Positions 28,158 to 40,115 of a stretch of DNA of 64,000 bases are shown here, one piece after another (positions within the stretch are counted from its first letter, which is position 1; the number at the start of each line of letters is the position of its first letter). Below the pieces are notes generated by a model. The model ran no database searches and had not been told where the DNA came from. It saw nothing but the letters and a program-made list of their open reading frames with translations. Origin of the DNA: an uncultured Saccharospirillaceae bacterium (GTDB lineage: Bacteria; Pseudomonadota; Gammaproteobacteria; Pseudomonadales; Oceanobacteraceae); assembly GCA_947499545.1 (NCBI GenBank), contig CANMOZ010000007.1, positions 124,001-188,000 on the forward strand, read 5' to 3'. Both the position numbers and the translations under genes were made by a program.

Positions 28158-30800
28158 TTACTTGCTAGCTGTTTTGCGCCTACTAGCGGTCTGTTTCTCT
28201 TCCCATTTACCATTAACGTAATGGGCACTCCAGCCAGAAGCTTTACCCTCTACTTCCGAAGCAACGTATTGCTCTTTGGTTTTACGGCTGAATTTTACCA
28301 GGGCTGGATTGCCGTCAGGGTCAGCCTTTGGAGCCAAAGCAAGATAGACATACTTGGTCGGCAACTCATCTTTATGAGGCACAAGCTCCTGAATCAATGG
28401 CGCCCTGGTTTCACGATTTTTCGGAAACTGACTGGCGGCTAAGAACAGACCACTTGCCCCATCACGTAACACGTAAGTGTCATCAACCTTTTGACACTTC
28501 AGTTCCGGCATAGGGATCGGGTCCATTTTAGGAGGTGCCGGCTCTCCATTTTTAAGAAGCTTGCGTGTGTTTTTGCAGGTTTCATTGGTGCAGCCAAAGT
28601 ATTTGCCAAATCGTCCTGTTTTCAGTTGCATCTCACTGCCGCACTTATCGCATTCCAGTGTTGGCCCGTCGTAACCTTTTAGCTTAAAGCTGCCAAGCTC
28701 TATGTCGTATCCAAGGCAATCAGGGCTATTACTGCAAATGTGCAACTTGCGCTTTTCATCAACCAGGTAATCGTCCATGGTAGAGCTGCAAATAGAACAG
28801 CGCCGCTGTGTCATTAACCACTGCGTCTCTGCATCTTCGTCCGCTGGCATCGCTTCTTCACCAGGCGTCAAATTGATCGTCTGGGTACAACGCTCTTTCG
28901 GTGGCAAGCTGTAACCAGAACAGCCCAGGAACACACCTGTAGAGCCCACTCGAATGACCATGTTTCGACCACATTTAGGGCACTCGATGTCCGTCGGCAC
29001 GGGCGCATTAGGCCTCATACCCTCTTCTTGATCACTGGCCTTGTCTAATTTTTGCTGGAAATCCTCATAAAACTGATCCAACACCTGCTTCCAGTCTTTT
29101 TCTCCTTCCGCAATGGCGTCCAGTCTCTCCTCCATATTGGCGGTGAAGCTGTAATCCATCAGGTCAGTAAAGTTCTCAAGCAACCGGCTGGTCACGACCT
29201 CGCCCATCTTCTCAGCGTAGAATCGCCGCGTTTCCAGCTTCACGTAGCCTCGATCTTGAATGGTCGAAATAATCGATGCATAGGTTGAAGGGCGACCTAT
29301 GCCACGCTTTTCAAGCTCTTTGACCAAACTCGCCTCCGTGTACCTCGGTGCCGGTTTAGTAAAGAGCTGTTTGGGATCTAACTTTTGAACGTTAAGTTGT
29401 TGCCCGGCTTCAACATCAGGCAACACAACATCTTCATCCGATTTTGAAACGGCAGGCATGGCTTTGAGATGACCCTCAAAACGAATAATTCTGCCGCGGG
29501 TTTTAAAATCGTATTCACCCGCTTTGACGTGAATACTGGTACTGGTGAATTCGGCATCACTCATCTGACACGCAACAAAACGCTGCCAGACTAAATCATA
29601 GAGCCTTTGAGCATCCCGCTCTGCTCCATTTAGGTCCGCTCCTTTCTTCATAACGTTTGTTGGACGGATCGCTTCGTGTGCTTCCTGAGCGCCTTCTTTG
29701 CTGCTGTAAAAACGTGGTTTCTCTGGGCGGAATTTTTCACCAAAGGTTTCTTCTATGTATTCACGCACACCATTGATGGCATCCTGACTCAAATTAGTCG
29801 AATCTGTACGCATATAAGTGATGAAACCCGCCTCGTACAGGCGTTGAGCCAGCGTCATGGTCTTCTTAACTGAGAAACCAAGGCGAGTACTGGCCGCTTG
29901 TTGCAATGTTGAGGTGATAAAAGGCGCATTCGGTTTTGACTTGGTTGGCTTATCTTCGCGTTTGCTGACCTCAAAGGCTGATTGCTGAAGTCGCGCGAGA
30001 TGCTCATCCATCTCAGTTTGGGATTGGGGTTTAAATTCTTTCCCCTGGTACTTGAGAGCCTGACACCGCAAAGGTTTCGGCCCGCCCGTCAAATCAGCAT
30101 AAAGCTCCCAATATTCTTCTGGAACAAAAGCGCGGATTTCACGCTCGCGTTCCACGATTAACCGAACCGCAACAGATTGCACTCGACCAGCTGACAGGTT
30201 TCTAGCTATTTTGGCCCAAAGGAGGGGCGACACCATAAAACCCACAACACGGTCTAGGAATCGACGGGCCTGCTGAGCGTTTACGCGATTTTGGTTAATG
30301 TCACTGGGGCTTTGAAATGCTTCCTGGATGGCGTTTTTGGTTATTTCGTTAAAGACTACGCGCCGATACTTTTGCTCATCTTCGCCAATGACTTGGCGCA
30401 AGTGCCAAGCAATGGCTTCCCCTTCACGATCCAAATCCGTTGCAAGGTAAATAGCGTCTGCTTTGGATGCTAGCTCTTTTAACTCATTGACGACCTTAGA
30501 CTTTCCAGGCAAGACTTCATATTGGGCAATCCAGTCATTCTCTGGATCTACCCCCATTCGCTCAATCAGTTTCTGACGTTCCTTAAGCTTCTTATACACA
30601 TGTCGATCTTCTGGCGACATTTTTCGTGTAATCGCTGCTTGGCGGGCCCGTTCTTTGGGATCCACAGGGGGCTTGTTAGACCCTGTAGGCAAGTCGCGTA
30701 CGTGTCCCACGCTCGACTTCACCACAAAATCCTTGCCTAAGTACTTATTAATTGTCTTCGCCTTAGCTGGCGACTCAACAATGACCAATGATTTTCCCAT
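28158..30800 (-). CDS. topA: DNA topoisomerase I
   Basis: Type IA topoisomerase of 880 residues from the methionine that begins [21 protein letters not shown], where family members start; an ATG nine codons upstream (30827) is less likely. The Toprim acidic motif ([13 protein letters not shown]), the catalytic tyrosine (FITYMRTDS) and three C-terminal Cys4 zinc-ribbon repeats (CPKCGRN, CSICSST, CDKCGSE) are visible, followed by a basic tail ending ASRRKTASK. It relaxes negative supercoils. Its position next to a membrane-anchored hypothetical and fadA/fadB matches a conserved gammaproteobacterial neighbourhood. A strong terminator follows. Confidence 0.97.
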   Translation of the reverse strand: MGKSLVIVESPAKAKTINKYLGKDFVVKSSVGHVRDLPTGSNKPPVDPKERARQAAITRKMSPEDRHVYKKLKERQKLIERMGVDPENDWIAQYEVLPGKSKVVNELKELASKADAIYLATDLDREGEAIAWHLRQVIGEDEQKYRRVVFNEITKNAIQEAFQSPSDINQNRVNAQQARRFLDRVVGFMVSPLLWAKIARNLSAGRVQSVAVRLIVEREREIRAFVPEEYWELYADLTGGPKPLRCQALKYQGKEFKPQSQTEMDEHLARLQQSAFEVSKREDKPTKSKPNAPFITSTLQQAASTRLGFSVKKTMTLAQRLYEAGFITYMRTDSTNLSQDAINGVREYIEETFGEKFRPEKPRFYSSKEGAQEAHEAIRPTNVMKKGADLNGAERDAQRLYDLVWQRFVACQMSDAEFTSTSIHVKAGEYDFKTRGRIIRFEGHLKAMPAVSKSDEDVVLPDVEAGQQLNVQKLDPKQLFTKPAPRYTEASLVKELEKRGIGRPSTYASIISTIQDRGYVKLETRRFYAEKMGEVVTSRLLENFTDLMDYSFTANMEERLDAIAEGEKDWKQVLDQFYEDFQQKLDKASDQEEGMRPNAPVPTDIECPKCGRNMVIRVGSTGVFLGCSGYSLPPKERCTQTINLTPGEEAMPADEDAETQWLMTQRRCSICSSTMDDYLVDEKRKLHICSNSPDCLGYDIELGSFKLKGYDGPTLECDKCGSEMQLKTGRFGKYFGCTNETCKNTRKLLKNGEPAPPKMDPIPMPELKCQKVDDTYVLRDGASGLFLAASQFPKNRETRAPLIQELVPHKDELPTKYVYLALAPKADPDGNPALVKFSRKTKEQYVASEVEGKASGWSAHYVNGKWEEKQTASRRKTASK

Positions 30801-31003
30801 ATACCTTCGAACCTGGAAGCAGTTCATTACCCTTTTAAGGTCGTAAGAAGCGACATATATAGGCGCTCACTATCTCGGGGTCAAGTAAATCAAACAGTTG
30901 GCTCCAAATTAACTGACCGATTTGGACTTATATTCCTTACAGTTTGCTAACCCCTTGCTAAACTTAGTAGACGCTTCGATGAAAATTGTAAATAGATAAC
31001 CCT

Positions 31004-31768
31004 ATGATTTACGCTCTTGCAGGGCTCGCGACATTATTGCTCGTTGCCATGGCTCTATTTGCCGGTTACGTCGCAAAAAAACAACACAAAGAGCGTGAAC
31101 GCAAGACCATGATCAAAAAATGGCGGTCCAAGGCCAATGAGATCTACGACACCCTGAAAGAACTTGCCCTTTTCGACGACAACACCATCACTTGGCATCT
31201 AATCTGTGATTACGCCAATGATCTCCTCAAAAAAATTGAAGATGCAGGCCTCAATGACGGCTTCTGCGACTCACTTCGAGAGGAACTCAGCCAACTCACT
31301 CAAACAGCAGGCACCAGCAAAATCCGAACCGTCGTTGCCAGTGACGCTGAACTAAAAAATGCCAAACGAGCATTTAACATGGCTGGCAAAGTACTAAAAG
31401 CCTGTACCAAGCAAGCCAAAATTGGCAGTCAAGAAGCAATAGATCTAAGGCGCCAGCTGAGGCTCAGAGTGTTAAACTTAGAGGTTAACACCTACCTAGC
31501 ACTTGCTGAAGACCGAGTAACCAATAATGATACTATGTCAGCTTCCTCATATTTCAAGCACGCTAAGAACTTACTCGTCAATACCGATCTGAAATTTAAA
31601 GGCAAGTCTGAACGTATACGAGAAATCGGTGATCGCATGAGAGCGCTGTTTGGTGATGAAGAAGCACGCAACCGTTTAGCAGAACAAACCGAAAACGAAG
31701 AGCAACCCGCTTTTGATGAGCATGGTTTTCCAACCGGTTACGGGGATGCAGAGAAAAAGAAATTCTAG
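31004..31768 (+). CDS. Membrane-anchored hypothetical protein
   Basis: Protein of 254 residues with one N-terminal transmembrane helix (2-24), a basic stretch (KKQHKERERK) marking the cytoplasmic side, and a helical, charged body that looks like a TPR-like or coiled helical bundle (repeated ALAEDR.., YFKHAKNLL). The C-terminus ends AFDEHGFPTGYGDAEKKK, an acidic tail. A gene of this kind lies between topA and fadA in Pseudomonas-type genomes. Function unknown. Confidence 0.75.
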   Translation: MIYALAGLATLLLVAMALFAGYVAKKQHKERERKTMIKKWRSKANEIYDTLKELALFDDNTITWHLICDYANDLLKKIEDAGLNDGFCDSLREELSQLTQTAGTSKIRTVVASDAELKNAKRAFNMAGKVLKACTKQAKIGSQEAIDLRRQLRLRVLNLEVNTYLALAEDRVTNNDTMSASSYFKHAKNLLVNTDLKFKGKSERIREIGDRMRALFGDEEARNRLAEQTENEEQPAFDEHGFPTGYGDAEKKKF

Positions 31769-31796
31769 ATCCTTTCTTGTTTTCAACAATTGCAGA

Positions 31797-32333
31797 TCAA
31801 CCGTTCTCACTGTTTGCGGCTGCGGATTCCTTAGAAACCGATCTGCTTATCAGTCTTTGACTTAAATCCAAACTCATTATCGTTACTTGAATGCCTCGAT
31901 ATTCTTCCAGAGCTTGCAGTCGCCATCCAAGCTTTTCATAAAAAGATGCTCGATCCTCAGTGAATAAATACAGCGATTCATATCCTTTTTGAGCTGCATA
32001 AGCAATGATAGCTTCAACCAGCCTCACCCCAAACCCTCTTTGGCGAAATGGTGGTGCAACAAATACACTTGCAAGCCAAGGAGTCCATTCCGGATGAGTG
32101 TCCATATCCGACTCGATTAAAGCCGCTGAGCCGACTAAACGTCCATCCGCTTCCAATACCAAGGTTGTTGGCAAGACCTGAGGCTCTAAATGCTGTTGCA
32201 TTTTTGCGATTCTATCTTCTAATGAGAACCCTGGATTTAATGCGGACCACTGATGGTGGTGCCATTGGGAAAGTGTCAAAAGATGCTCAGGGCGCTCTTT
32301 TAAATCAAAGAGCTCCAAATGTTTTATCTCCAT
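31797..32333 (-). CDS. GNAT-family N-acetyltransferase
   Basis: Single-domain acetyltransferase of 178 residues from the ATG at 32333, with GGAG upstream; an in-frame ATG six codons earlier is possible. The acetyl-CoA motif is APPFRQRGFGVRLVEAI (R-x-x-G-x-G/A type), preceded by the strand ASVFVA and followed by LYLFTEDRASFYEKLGW, a typical C-terminal pattern. The substrate is not predictable. It is convergent with the hypothetical gene upstream and is probably its own transcription unit. Confidence 0.88.
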   Translation of the reverse strand: MEIKHLELFDLKERPEHLLTLSQWHHHQWSALNPGFSLEDRIAKMQQHLEPQVLPTTLVLEADGRLVGSAALIESDMDTHPEWTPWLASVFVAPPFRQRGFGVRLVEAIIAYAAQKGYESLYLFTEDRASFYEKLGWRLQALEEYRGIQVTIMSLDLSQRLISRSVSKESAAANSENG

Positions 32334-32351
32334 AAACCTAACTCCATTCAC

Positions 32352-32677
32352 AACCTAAGCGGTGACGCTTTGAAACAGCCAAAAACCATTCATTAAACAA
32401 CTAGGCGAATTGTATAGCCTTCTAAATAAAAACCTCTAGAGAAATCTTTTTAAAAATCCCCGCAATGGTTTTGCGTTGACCTGCCATTAATACCAAGAAA
32501 AGATCACACAATCTTAAGATTAAGCCTTTTAAGATAAATACTTTATTGCGTTAAGCAGAATTGAGTAAGGGAAAAGAAGCACATGAATTTAATTTTGTAG
32601 AAAAAATACGCTAAGAAAAACTCACTCACCAATGCCCCATAAAGGGGCATCAGGAGTTAAGGATTCATCAGGTATAA
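32352..32677. other. Intergenic stretch downstream of fadA with a hairpin
   Basis: AT-rich 326-bp region. The only clear element is a hairpin, ATGCCCC / GGGGCAT (32632-32650), 28 bp after the fadA stop. On the minus strand a T-rich stretch follows only after about 11 bases, so it is a weak terminator at best. The promoter of the GNAT gene should lie near 32350-32430. Confidence 0.5.
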
Positions 32678-33865
<1,188 letters not shown>

Positions 33866-33882
33866 TTAATTTGGTCCGTCGA

Positions 33883-36033
33883 TTACCCAAAATACTTTTT
33901 GCCGTTTTTGGCCATTTCACGCATGCGTTCTGTTGGCTCATACAGTTTACCTAAATGCGCAAAACGCTCAGCCATGGCAATAAATGCATCCATACCCAGG
34001 GTATCAATGTATCTCAATGCTCCGCCACGGAATGGAGGAAACCCTAGGCCATAAATTAAGCCCATATCGGCTTCGGCAGGTAAGTCCACAATGTTATCTT
34101 CAAGGCAGCGCACGGTTTCAATGCACATTGGAACCATCAAACGAGCAATGATTTCATCCTCTTCCATTTCACGCCGATCAGAACAAACTGGAGCAATCAA
34201 TTCATAGGTGGTTTCATCCACGACTTTTTTCGGCTTGCCTTTTTTATCTTCTTCATATCGGTAAAAGCCAAGGCCATTTTTCTGACCAAAACGCTTATGC
34301 TCAAACAACACGTCCATCGCAGATTGGAAATCGCTTTTCATTCGATCAGGGAAACCATCCGCCATGACATCGGCAGCATGCTTAGCGACATCCATACCCA
34401 CGACATCCAGCAGATAGGCAGGACCCATTGGCCAGCCAAATCGCTCCATGACTTTATCGACTTGCTGAAAATCGGCACCGTCTTTCAGTAACGCTGCGAA
34501 CCCGCCAAAGTAAGGAAATAACACGCGATTGACTAAAAACCCGGGGCAATCATTAACCACAATGGGGTTTTTACCCATTTTACGCGCGTACTCTACAACG
34601 GTTGCTATCGTTGCTTCTGACGTTTTTTCACCGCGAATCACTTCCACTAGTGGCATTCTGTGCACAGGGTTAAAAAAGTGCATGCCGCAGAAATTTTCCG
34701 GACGCTTTAACCCCTCAGCTAAAGTATTAATGGAAATGGTTGAGGTATTGGTTGCGATAATGGTTTCAGGGCGAACCTGGTCTTCAAGCTCAGCGTATAC
34801 GGCTTTTTTAACGTTAGGGTTCTCAACAACCGCTTCTACCACCACATCAACGGTTTTAAAATCTCCGTAAGATAAGGTAGGCGATATACGGTTCAACGCA
34901 TCGCCCGCTCCCTGAGCGTCCATACGTCCACGACTAACCAGCTTCCCTAGCAGCTTATTCGCTTCGTTCAGCCCAAGATTTAACCCTTCCTGGTTAATGT
35001 CTTTCATCAAAATGGGGGTGCCTTTGGTCGCTGACTGATAGGCGATCCCTCCACCCATAATCCCAGCGCCAATAACCGCAGCGCGATTCACTTCTTGGGC
35101 TTGAGGAGCCAGCTTTTTCGCTTTTTTCTTTAATACCTGATCGTTGAGGAACAAGCTAATCAGAGACGCGGAGACTTCTGTTTTTGCCATTTTCGCAAAG
35201 TGTTTTGCTTCAACGAGCAAGGCCTTATCTCGCTCCATGCTGGCATGTTTCTGCATCGCTTTGATGGCTTCAACCGGTGCCGGGTAGTGTTTCCCTGCTT
35301 TACCCGCCACGAATGCTTTTGAGGTCTCGAAGACCATCATTTGTTCCATTGGGCTGATTAACTTCAGCTTACCGGTTTTTTCCGCGCGCCTGGCTTTATA
35401 GTCAAGATCACCCGCCATCGCATTTGTTAACAATTTGAGGGCCGTCTCATAAACAGCATCAGGCTGAGCAACCGCATCTACGGCTCCATCTTTAAAAGCC
35501 GCATCGGGTCGCTTATCACTGCCAGAGGCAATCCATTCTATTGCGTTATCCGCACCGATTAAGCGAGACAAACGTACCGTTCCGCCAAATCCGGGGAATA
35601 TTCCCAGCTTAACTTCTGGCAACCCCACTTTAGCCTTAGTCGACATGACCCGATAATCCGTCGATAGACACATCTCAAAACCGCCACCGAGAGCTAAACC
35701 ATTGATGGCTGTAACCGTTGGGAAAGGTAAATCTTCGATGCGATTGAATAAGGCATTGGCTTCACCCAGCCACCCAACAATCTCTTCCTCAGATGCTGCG
35801 AAAACCCCACCAAATTCGGTGATATCAGCACCCACAATAAAACAATCTTTTGCTGAGGTGACAATCAATCCTTTAATGCCTGATGCATCTGAAAGCGCGT
35901 CTCCGGCTTCCTTTAGCTCTTTCATGGTCTGCGCATCAAATTTATTGATCGATTCGCCTTGTAGGTCAAACAGGAGCTCTGCGATGCCGTCCTTAGTCTC
36001 TTTGACCTTGATGGCTTTACCTTCGTAAATCAT
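33883..36033 (-). CDS. fadB: Multifunctional fatty acid oxidation complex, alpha subunit
   Basis: Protein of 716 residues with an N-terminal enoyl-CoA hydratase domain ([17 protein letters not shown] and [14 protein letters not shown], carrying the two catalytic glutamates), a Rossmann motif [14 protein letters not shown] near 320 for 3-hydroxyacyl-CoA dehydrogenase, [15 protein letters not shown] in the dehydrogenase active site, and two C-terminal helical domains. It converts enoyl-CoA to 3-ketoacyl-CoA for FadA. The ATG at 36033 is preferred over the TTG one codon before, with GGAG seven bases upstream. First gene of the fadBA operon. Confidence 0.97.
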   Translation of the reverse strand: MIYEGKAIKVKETKDGIAELLFDLQGESINKFDAQTMKELKEAGDALSDASGIKGLIVTSAKDCFIVGADITEFGGVFAASEEEIVGWLGEANALFNRIEDLPFPTVTAINGLALGGGFEMCLSTDYRVMSTKAKVGLPEVKLGIFPGFGGTVRLSRLIGADNAIEWIASGSDKRPDAAFKDGAVDAVAQPDAVYETALKLLTNAMAGDLDYKARRAEKTGKLKLISPMEQMMVFETSKAFVAGKAGKHYPAPVEAIKAMQKHASMERDKALLVEAKHFAKMAKTEVSASLISLFLNDQVLKKKAKKLAPQAQEVNRAAVIGAGIMGGGIAYQSATKGTPILMKDINQEGLNLGLNEANKLLGKLVSRGRMDAQGAGDALNRISPTLSYGDFKTVDVVVEAVVENPNVKKAVYAELEDQVRPETIIATNTSTISINTLAEGLKRPENFCGMHFFNPVHRMPLVEVIRGEKTSEATIATVVEYARKMGKNPIVVNDCPGFLVNRVLFPYFGGFAALLKDGADFQQVDKVMERFGWPMGPAYLLDVVGMDVAKHAADVMADGFPDRMKSDFQSAMDVLFEHKRFGQKNGLGFYRYEEDKKGKPKKVVDETTYELIAPVCSDRREMEEDEIIARLMVPMCIETVRCLEDNIVDLPAEADMGLIYGLGFPPFRGGALRYIDTLGMDAFIAMAERFAHLGKLYEPTERMREMAKNGKKYFG

Positions 36034-36288
36034 CAATCGTTCTCCAAGCGTTGGGTTAAAGCTGCCCTATGTGCGATCTGGTGGCTATCTGAGCCAATGG
36101 ATCACATATTCCAAAGAGTTGCTCATCAAACAACCAATTCATACAGCCGTTTGAATTTGTCGTCACACATTGGGTAAAAATGGCATAAAAGTCAACATAT
36201 TTGCCGCTTAGGGAAAAATTTAGAGCCATTACAGTGGCGTACAGCCACCACTCTACTTGGCCTTCCTTAATTTTCGACGGCTTAAGCC

Positions 36289-38079
36289 GTGGGCTATGCT
36301 GTCAGAGTGAACACCGAACAGATTTTGGCGATGTCTGAAGGCGAAGCAGCGAAAAATGACAGCCTAGAGGCCACGGTAAACACCCACTTGGGGCGACTCC
36401 TGCTGAAGCAGGTGTTGTCGATTTACTTTATTTTGACAATCCTTGTGACGATTCTACAAATCGTGGTCGAGTTCAGCAGCACCCGAAACCTCATCATCAA
36501 AGAGCTCGAAACTTCCTTTAATAGTATTCATTCACCTTTAGCCCTTGCTTTATGGGGGTTAGAAGAAGGCCAAATTCAACACATCAGTCAAGGGATTAGC
36601 AGTTTACCCGTTGTCAGCTACTTTGCTGTCTGGGATGAATTAAGTGATGAGCCTTTGGCTCAATTCGGAGACCTCAAAATACCTAATTTGCCTGAAGAAT
36701 ATGGTCCCATTAACCAGGGGTCTCAATTCGGTTTGTACGTACCCCTGTATTTCGAACATGAATCTGACCGTACACCGGTTGGTCGAGCATTGATTATCTC
36801 TGGTCAAGACAGAGTCATCTCTCGATTAGAGGTTGGAATTATCATGCTCATCATTAATGCCATGATCAAATCCACCCTGCTTATCATATTGTTTTTAATG
36901 GTCTTTAGACGTCGTTTGGTGTTGCCGCTTGAATGGCTGATTGGTCGAATTAAGGCGACTCACTTTGAAGACCTTGCTCCCATCCGAGAAAGGGAAAATA
37001 AAGAACTATTTCAAGCAGGTACTGAATTGACCGTACTTGCCTACACTTACAATGATCTCATTCAACGATTAAGTAGCGCGCACGATATCATTCATCAACA
37101 AAATCAATCATTAGCAGCAGAAGTCGAAGAAAAAACCAAACACCTATCCACAGCATTAAAAGACGTTGAAGAAAAGAAAATTGAAATGGAGCAGAACAAT
37201 GCTTTGCTCTCCAAAGAAATTTCGATTAGAAGACAAGCACAAGATGAGTTACTGAAAATCAATGAAACACTAGAAAGCTCGCTAAAACAGTTACATGAAA
37301 CTCAAAAAGAGCTGATCGTTGCTGAAAAAATGGCGGCCTTAGGAAACTTGGTTGCTGGGGTCGCCCACGAAATCAACACCCCTGTGGGAACCAGTTTAAC
37401 GGCGGTTTCACATATGAAAGACAGCTTGCTACCTGTTTCAGAAGCCTTTAGCAATGGTTCGTTGACCAAATCCCAAATGAGTAATTTCATTGACGCCTGC
37501 TTAGAAAGCACTGAAATTTTAGATAAATGCCTTAATCAAGCAGCAGCCCTTATCCGCAGCTTTAAAATGGTTGCCGTTGATCAAAGCAGTGAAGAAATTC
37601 GTTCAATTAATTTACAAAACTACATTAACGACGTCATTCTCTCGCTCAAGCCCAGACTTAAAAGAACCAAACATCAAGTTGAATTGGATTGTCCTGATAG
37701 CATCGAACTTTTATGCAAACCAGGGATGATCTCCCAACTGATCACCAATCTAATCATGAATTCGTTAATCCACGCATTCGAGCCTCACGATGAAGGCTTG
37801 ATGAAAATTAGCGTGGGTGAAAACGACAAAAACGTCTTCATTAAATACACTGATAACGGCAAAGGCGTCGCACGTGAACACATGGTGAAGCTTTTTGAGC
37901 CCTTTTTCACAACCAAACGCGGTCAAGGTGGCAGTGGTTTAGGCACTCATATTATCTATAACATTATTACTCAGTCTCTTAACGGCACAGTGAACGTCGA
38001 TAGCGCGCCCGGCGAAGGCCTGTCATATGACATCGTGTTACCTAAAGTAAATGAGAAAATAGCTCATGAAAACATTTAA
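36289..38079 (+). CDS. Membrane sensor histidine kinase
   Basis: Protein of up to 596 residues. A transmembrane helix near 40-62, a periplasmic sensor about 65-180, a second helix near 183-206, a coiled linker about 255-345, then HisKA with VAGVAHEINTPVGTS (phospho-His near 361) and HATPase with NSLIHAF, DNGKGV and GGSGLGTHI. There is no receiver domain and no response regulator gene next to it. The first in-frame start is GTG; an ATG at 36331 is an alternative, and neither has a good ribosome-binding site. The last 14 bases overlap the periplasmic binding protein gene, which suggests the two act together, as LuxP does with LuxQ. Confidence 0.9.
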   Translation: MGYAVRVNTEQILAMSEGEAAKNDSLEATVNTHLGRLLLKQVLSIYFILTILVTILQIVVEFSSTRNLIIKELETSFNSIHSPLALALWGLEEGQIQHISQGISSLPVVSYFAVWDELSDEPLAQFGDLKIPNLPEEYGPINQGSQFGLYVPLYFEHESDRTPVGRALIISGQDRVISRLEVGIIMLIINAMIKSTLLIILFLMVFRRRLVLPLEWLIGRIKATHFEDLAPIRERENKELFQAGTELTVLAYTYNDLIQRLSSAHDIIHQQNQSLAAEVEEKTKHLSTALKDVEEKKIEMEQNNALLSKEISIRRQAQDELLKINETLESSLKQLHETQKELIVAEKMAALGNLVAGVAHEINTPVGTSLTAVSHMKDSLLPVSEAFSNGSLTKSQMSNFIDACLESTEILDKCLNQAAALIRSFKMVAVDQSSEEIRSINLQNYINDVILSLKPRLKRTKHQVELDCPDSIELLCKPGMISQLITNLIMNSLIHAFEPHDEGLMKISVGENDKNVFIKYTDNGKGVAREHMVKLFEPFFTTKRGQGGSGLGTHIIYNIITQSLNGTVNVDSAPGEGLSYDIVLPKVNEKIAHENI

Positions 38080-39226
38080 ACAATTTGGTATTGATAAACA
38101 AGCTAGGCAAAGCTATCAGCCTTTTGCTCTGCTCATTTCTTCCATTCTGATCTCCTTGCTCATGGCAGCCCCCGGCCATACCAAAACAGAAGAGAGCGTT
38201 TCCCGTGGTAGCACCATTGCCATCATTACCACGAGAGGTCCTAACGATCCTTTTTGGGGCATGGTGGAAGACATTATGGAAGCCGCTTGCTCACAATTTA
38301 ATATAAAGCTGAGGCGTTATCATGCCGATTCAAATCGACTTAACATGCTAAAAACGCTAGAACAAGAGGCTAAGCGTGTAGACCGGGCGGATGTAATCGT
38401 TTTTCCTAATTACCTTAAAACGGCTGCTTCCATGGTCAAAAGAGCTGAAGAATTAAACCAGCCCATCTTCATCTTCAATTCGGGTATTTCCTCTGAAAAA
38501 GCTCAAGAAATTGGAGAACCAAGAGAAAAATACCGATTTTTTCTAGGTGAAATGTTACCCGATGATAAACACGCAGGATTTCTACTTACCCAAATTTTGC
38601 ATAAACGCGCTCTGCAATACAGTGACAAGCCATTAATGGCTGCTGTATCCGGCCACTCAGCAGACACTGCTGCAATTGAACGCACAAAAGGGCTTAATCA
38701 ATATTTAACAACTCATACCAATATCGAACTAACCCAGCAGGTGGCCGCCGATTGGGAAAAAGAAAAAGCCAGCAAGATCTTTCTTAAATTATATAAACGT
38801 TATCCAAAGATACTCATTGCATGGTCTGCAAGTGATCATATGGCTACAGGCATCCTTGAAGCCAAAGCCAAGCTCAACACAGACACTCCTCTTTTCACCG
38901 GCGGTGTCGATTGGTCTCTGGCATCCATTCAACTAGTGAAAGAGGGGAAACAAACGACCAGTGTTGGTGGCCATGTATTTGAAGGTGTGTGGGTTGCCGC
39001 ATTAATCCATGATTATCTACATGGAAAAGATTTTGCAGAAATCAGCTTGGCTTTTAATAGCCCAATGACAGCGATCACCTCTGAGAACGTGGATGCATAC
39101 CAACGAGTTTTAAACAAGGACAATTGGTCTAAATTAGATTTTAAAGTATTTTCACGGGTCCTTTCAAAAGAGAAGGAATATTCATTCTCTCTTGATACGC
39201 TGCAAAAGCAACTGACTCCAGAATAG
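38066..39226 (+). CDS. Periplasmic sugar/autoinducer-type binding protein, probably the kinase partner
   Basis: Protein of 386 residues of the LacI/RbsB/LuxP-like periplasmic binding class. A signal segment (hydrophobic ALLISSILISLLMA) leads to IAIITTRGPNDPFWGMVEDIMEAA, the typical first strand and helix of type I binding proteins; ADVIVFPNYL, AAVSGHSADTAAIERTKGL and FTGGVDWSLASIQLVKEGK mark the two lobes. It overlaps the upstream kinase gene by 14 bases and no ABC transporter genes are nearby. I infer that it presents a ligand to the kinase rather than feeding a transporter. Confidence 0.87.
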   Translation: MKTFKQFGIDKQARQSYQPFALLISSILISLLMAAPGHTKTEESVSRGSTIAIITTRGPNDPFWGMVEDIMEAACSQFNIKLRRYHADSNRLNMLKTLEQEAKRVDRADVIVFPNYLKTAASMVKRAEELNQPIFIFNSGISSEKAQEIGEPREKYRFFLGEMLPDDKHAGFLLTQILHKRALQYSDKPLMAAVSGHSADTAAIERTKGLNQYLTTHTNIELTQQVAADWEKEKASKIFLKLYKRYPKILIAWSASDHMATGILEAKAKLNTDTPLFTGGVDWSLASIQLVKEGKQTTSVGGHVFEGVWVAALIHDYLHGKDFAEISLAFNSPMTAITSENVDAYQRVLNKDNWSKLDFKVFSRVLSKEKEYSFSLDTLQKQLTPE

Positions 39227-39497
39227 TCGCTCCATAAAAATCGTACTTACTTAATACAATCTGCGTGGATTATGTTGGTATTGATTGAAGGAGAAAAACA
39301 GAGGACCTGCATCCTAAAGATTACTGGAAAAACCCAGCTTTATTCAGGCTTGGCTGAGCTGGATTGACCTTGATTCATAAGAGATTACACTATTAAAAGC
39401 AACTTGGCAGGTATGGAGTAAGTCATCCTTACCAAAGCTTCATCAAACAAGCCACCACAAAAGGCTAAATAAGCCCACAATATAGCGAGAACTTCCC

Positions 39498-40055
39498 ATG
39501 AACCCTTTATTACTGCTCATTCTAAGTTTTTTTATAAGCATCAGCAGTTCATTATTGGCCAACACCAAGGCCCCCGATGATTTGTTAGTCGCTATTACTC
39601 AGGGTGAAACCGCCAAAGTTAAAACATTAATAGGGAAACAAAACCCAAACTCTGTTCAAATAGGTATCACCAACAAAAGCTACCCATTAATTGTTGCAAG
39701 CGAGAAAGGGCAAGTAGAAATTGCTAAATTACTTATCTCGTTGGGTGCAGATGTTAACCTACACGATCCGCAAGGTGCCTATCCACTGTACTATGCCATA
39801 ACACAAGAAAACATTGAGCTTGTAAAAGTATTACTCTCACACAAAGCGGCTACCGACCCAACAGCCAGCAGTGACCGCGACAGGCCGGCTTTGTACTGGG
39901 CCATCGAAAATGATTCGACCGAAATTGTAAAACTGTTATTAGCTCATGGAGCAAATCCAAGTGCAGCAGTCGATGGAATGAAATTGTTAGAATTTGCCGA
40001 GGAAGAAGCCAGCAAAGAGGTAGTGGATTTACTCAAAAAAGCTGGGGCAAAATAA
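39498..40055 (+). CDS. Secreted ankyrin-repeat protein
   Basis: Protein of 185 residues with a signal peptide (LLLLILSFFISISSSLLA) and about three to four ankyrin repeats from residue 35 to 170, seen as GQVEIAKLLISLGADVN, ENIELVKVLLSHKA and STEIVKLLLAHGANP. Small periplasmic ankyrin proteins of this size occur in many proteobacteria, sometimes next to catalase or as protein-protein adaptors. Here it has no functional partner. It converges with the kinase gene on the minus strand. Confidence 0.88.
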   Translation: MNPLLLLILSFFISISSSLLANTKAPDDLLVAITQGETAKVKTLIGKQNPNSVQIGITNKSYPLIVASEKGQVEIAKLLISLGADVNLHDPQGAYPLYYAITQENIELVKVLLSHKAATDPTASSDRDRPALYWAIENDSTEIVKLLLAHGANPSAAVDGMKLLEFAEEEASKEVVDLLKKAGAK

Positions 40056-40094
40056 ATCAAACAGTTCGCGCATTGAAACCGCTCTCCTTTCTTA

Positions 40095-40113
40095 CTCAAT
40101 CAACAGTATTGAG
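40095..40113. terminator. Short hairpin between convergent genes
   Basis: CTCAAT / ATTGAG with a seven-base loop, followed on the plus strand by a T-rich stretch (ATTTATTTAG). A weak terminator candidate for the ankyrin gene. Confidence 0.35.
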
Positions 40114-40115
40114 AT

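Noticed and set aside
32632-32650. GCCCC/GGGGC hairpin as a classic terminator of fadA
   Set aside because: The T-rich stretch follows only after about 11 bases, so I only mention it within the intergenic entry.
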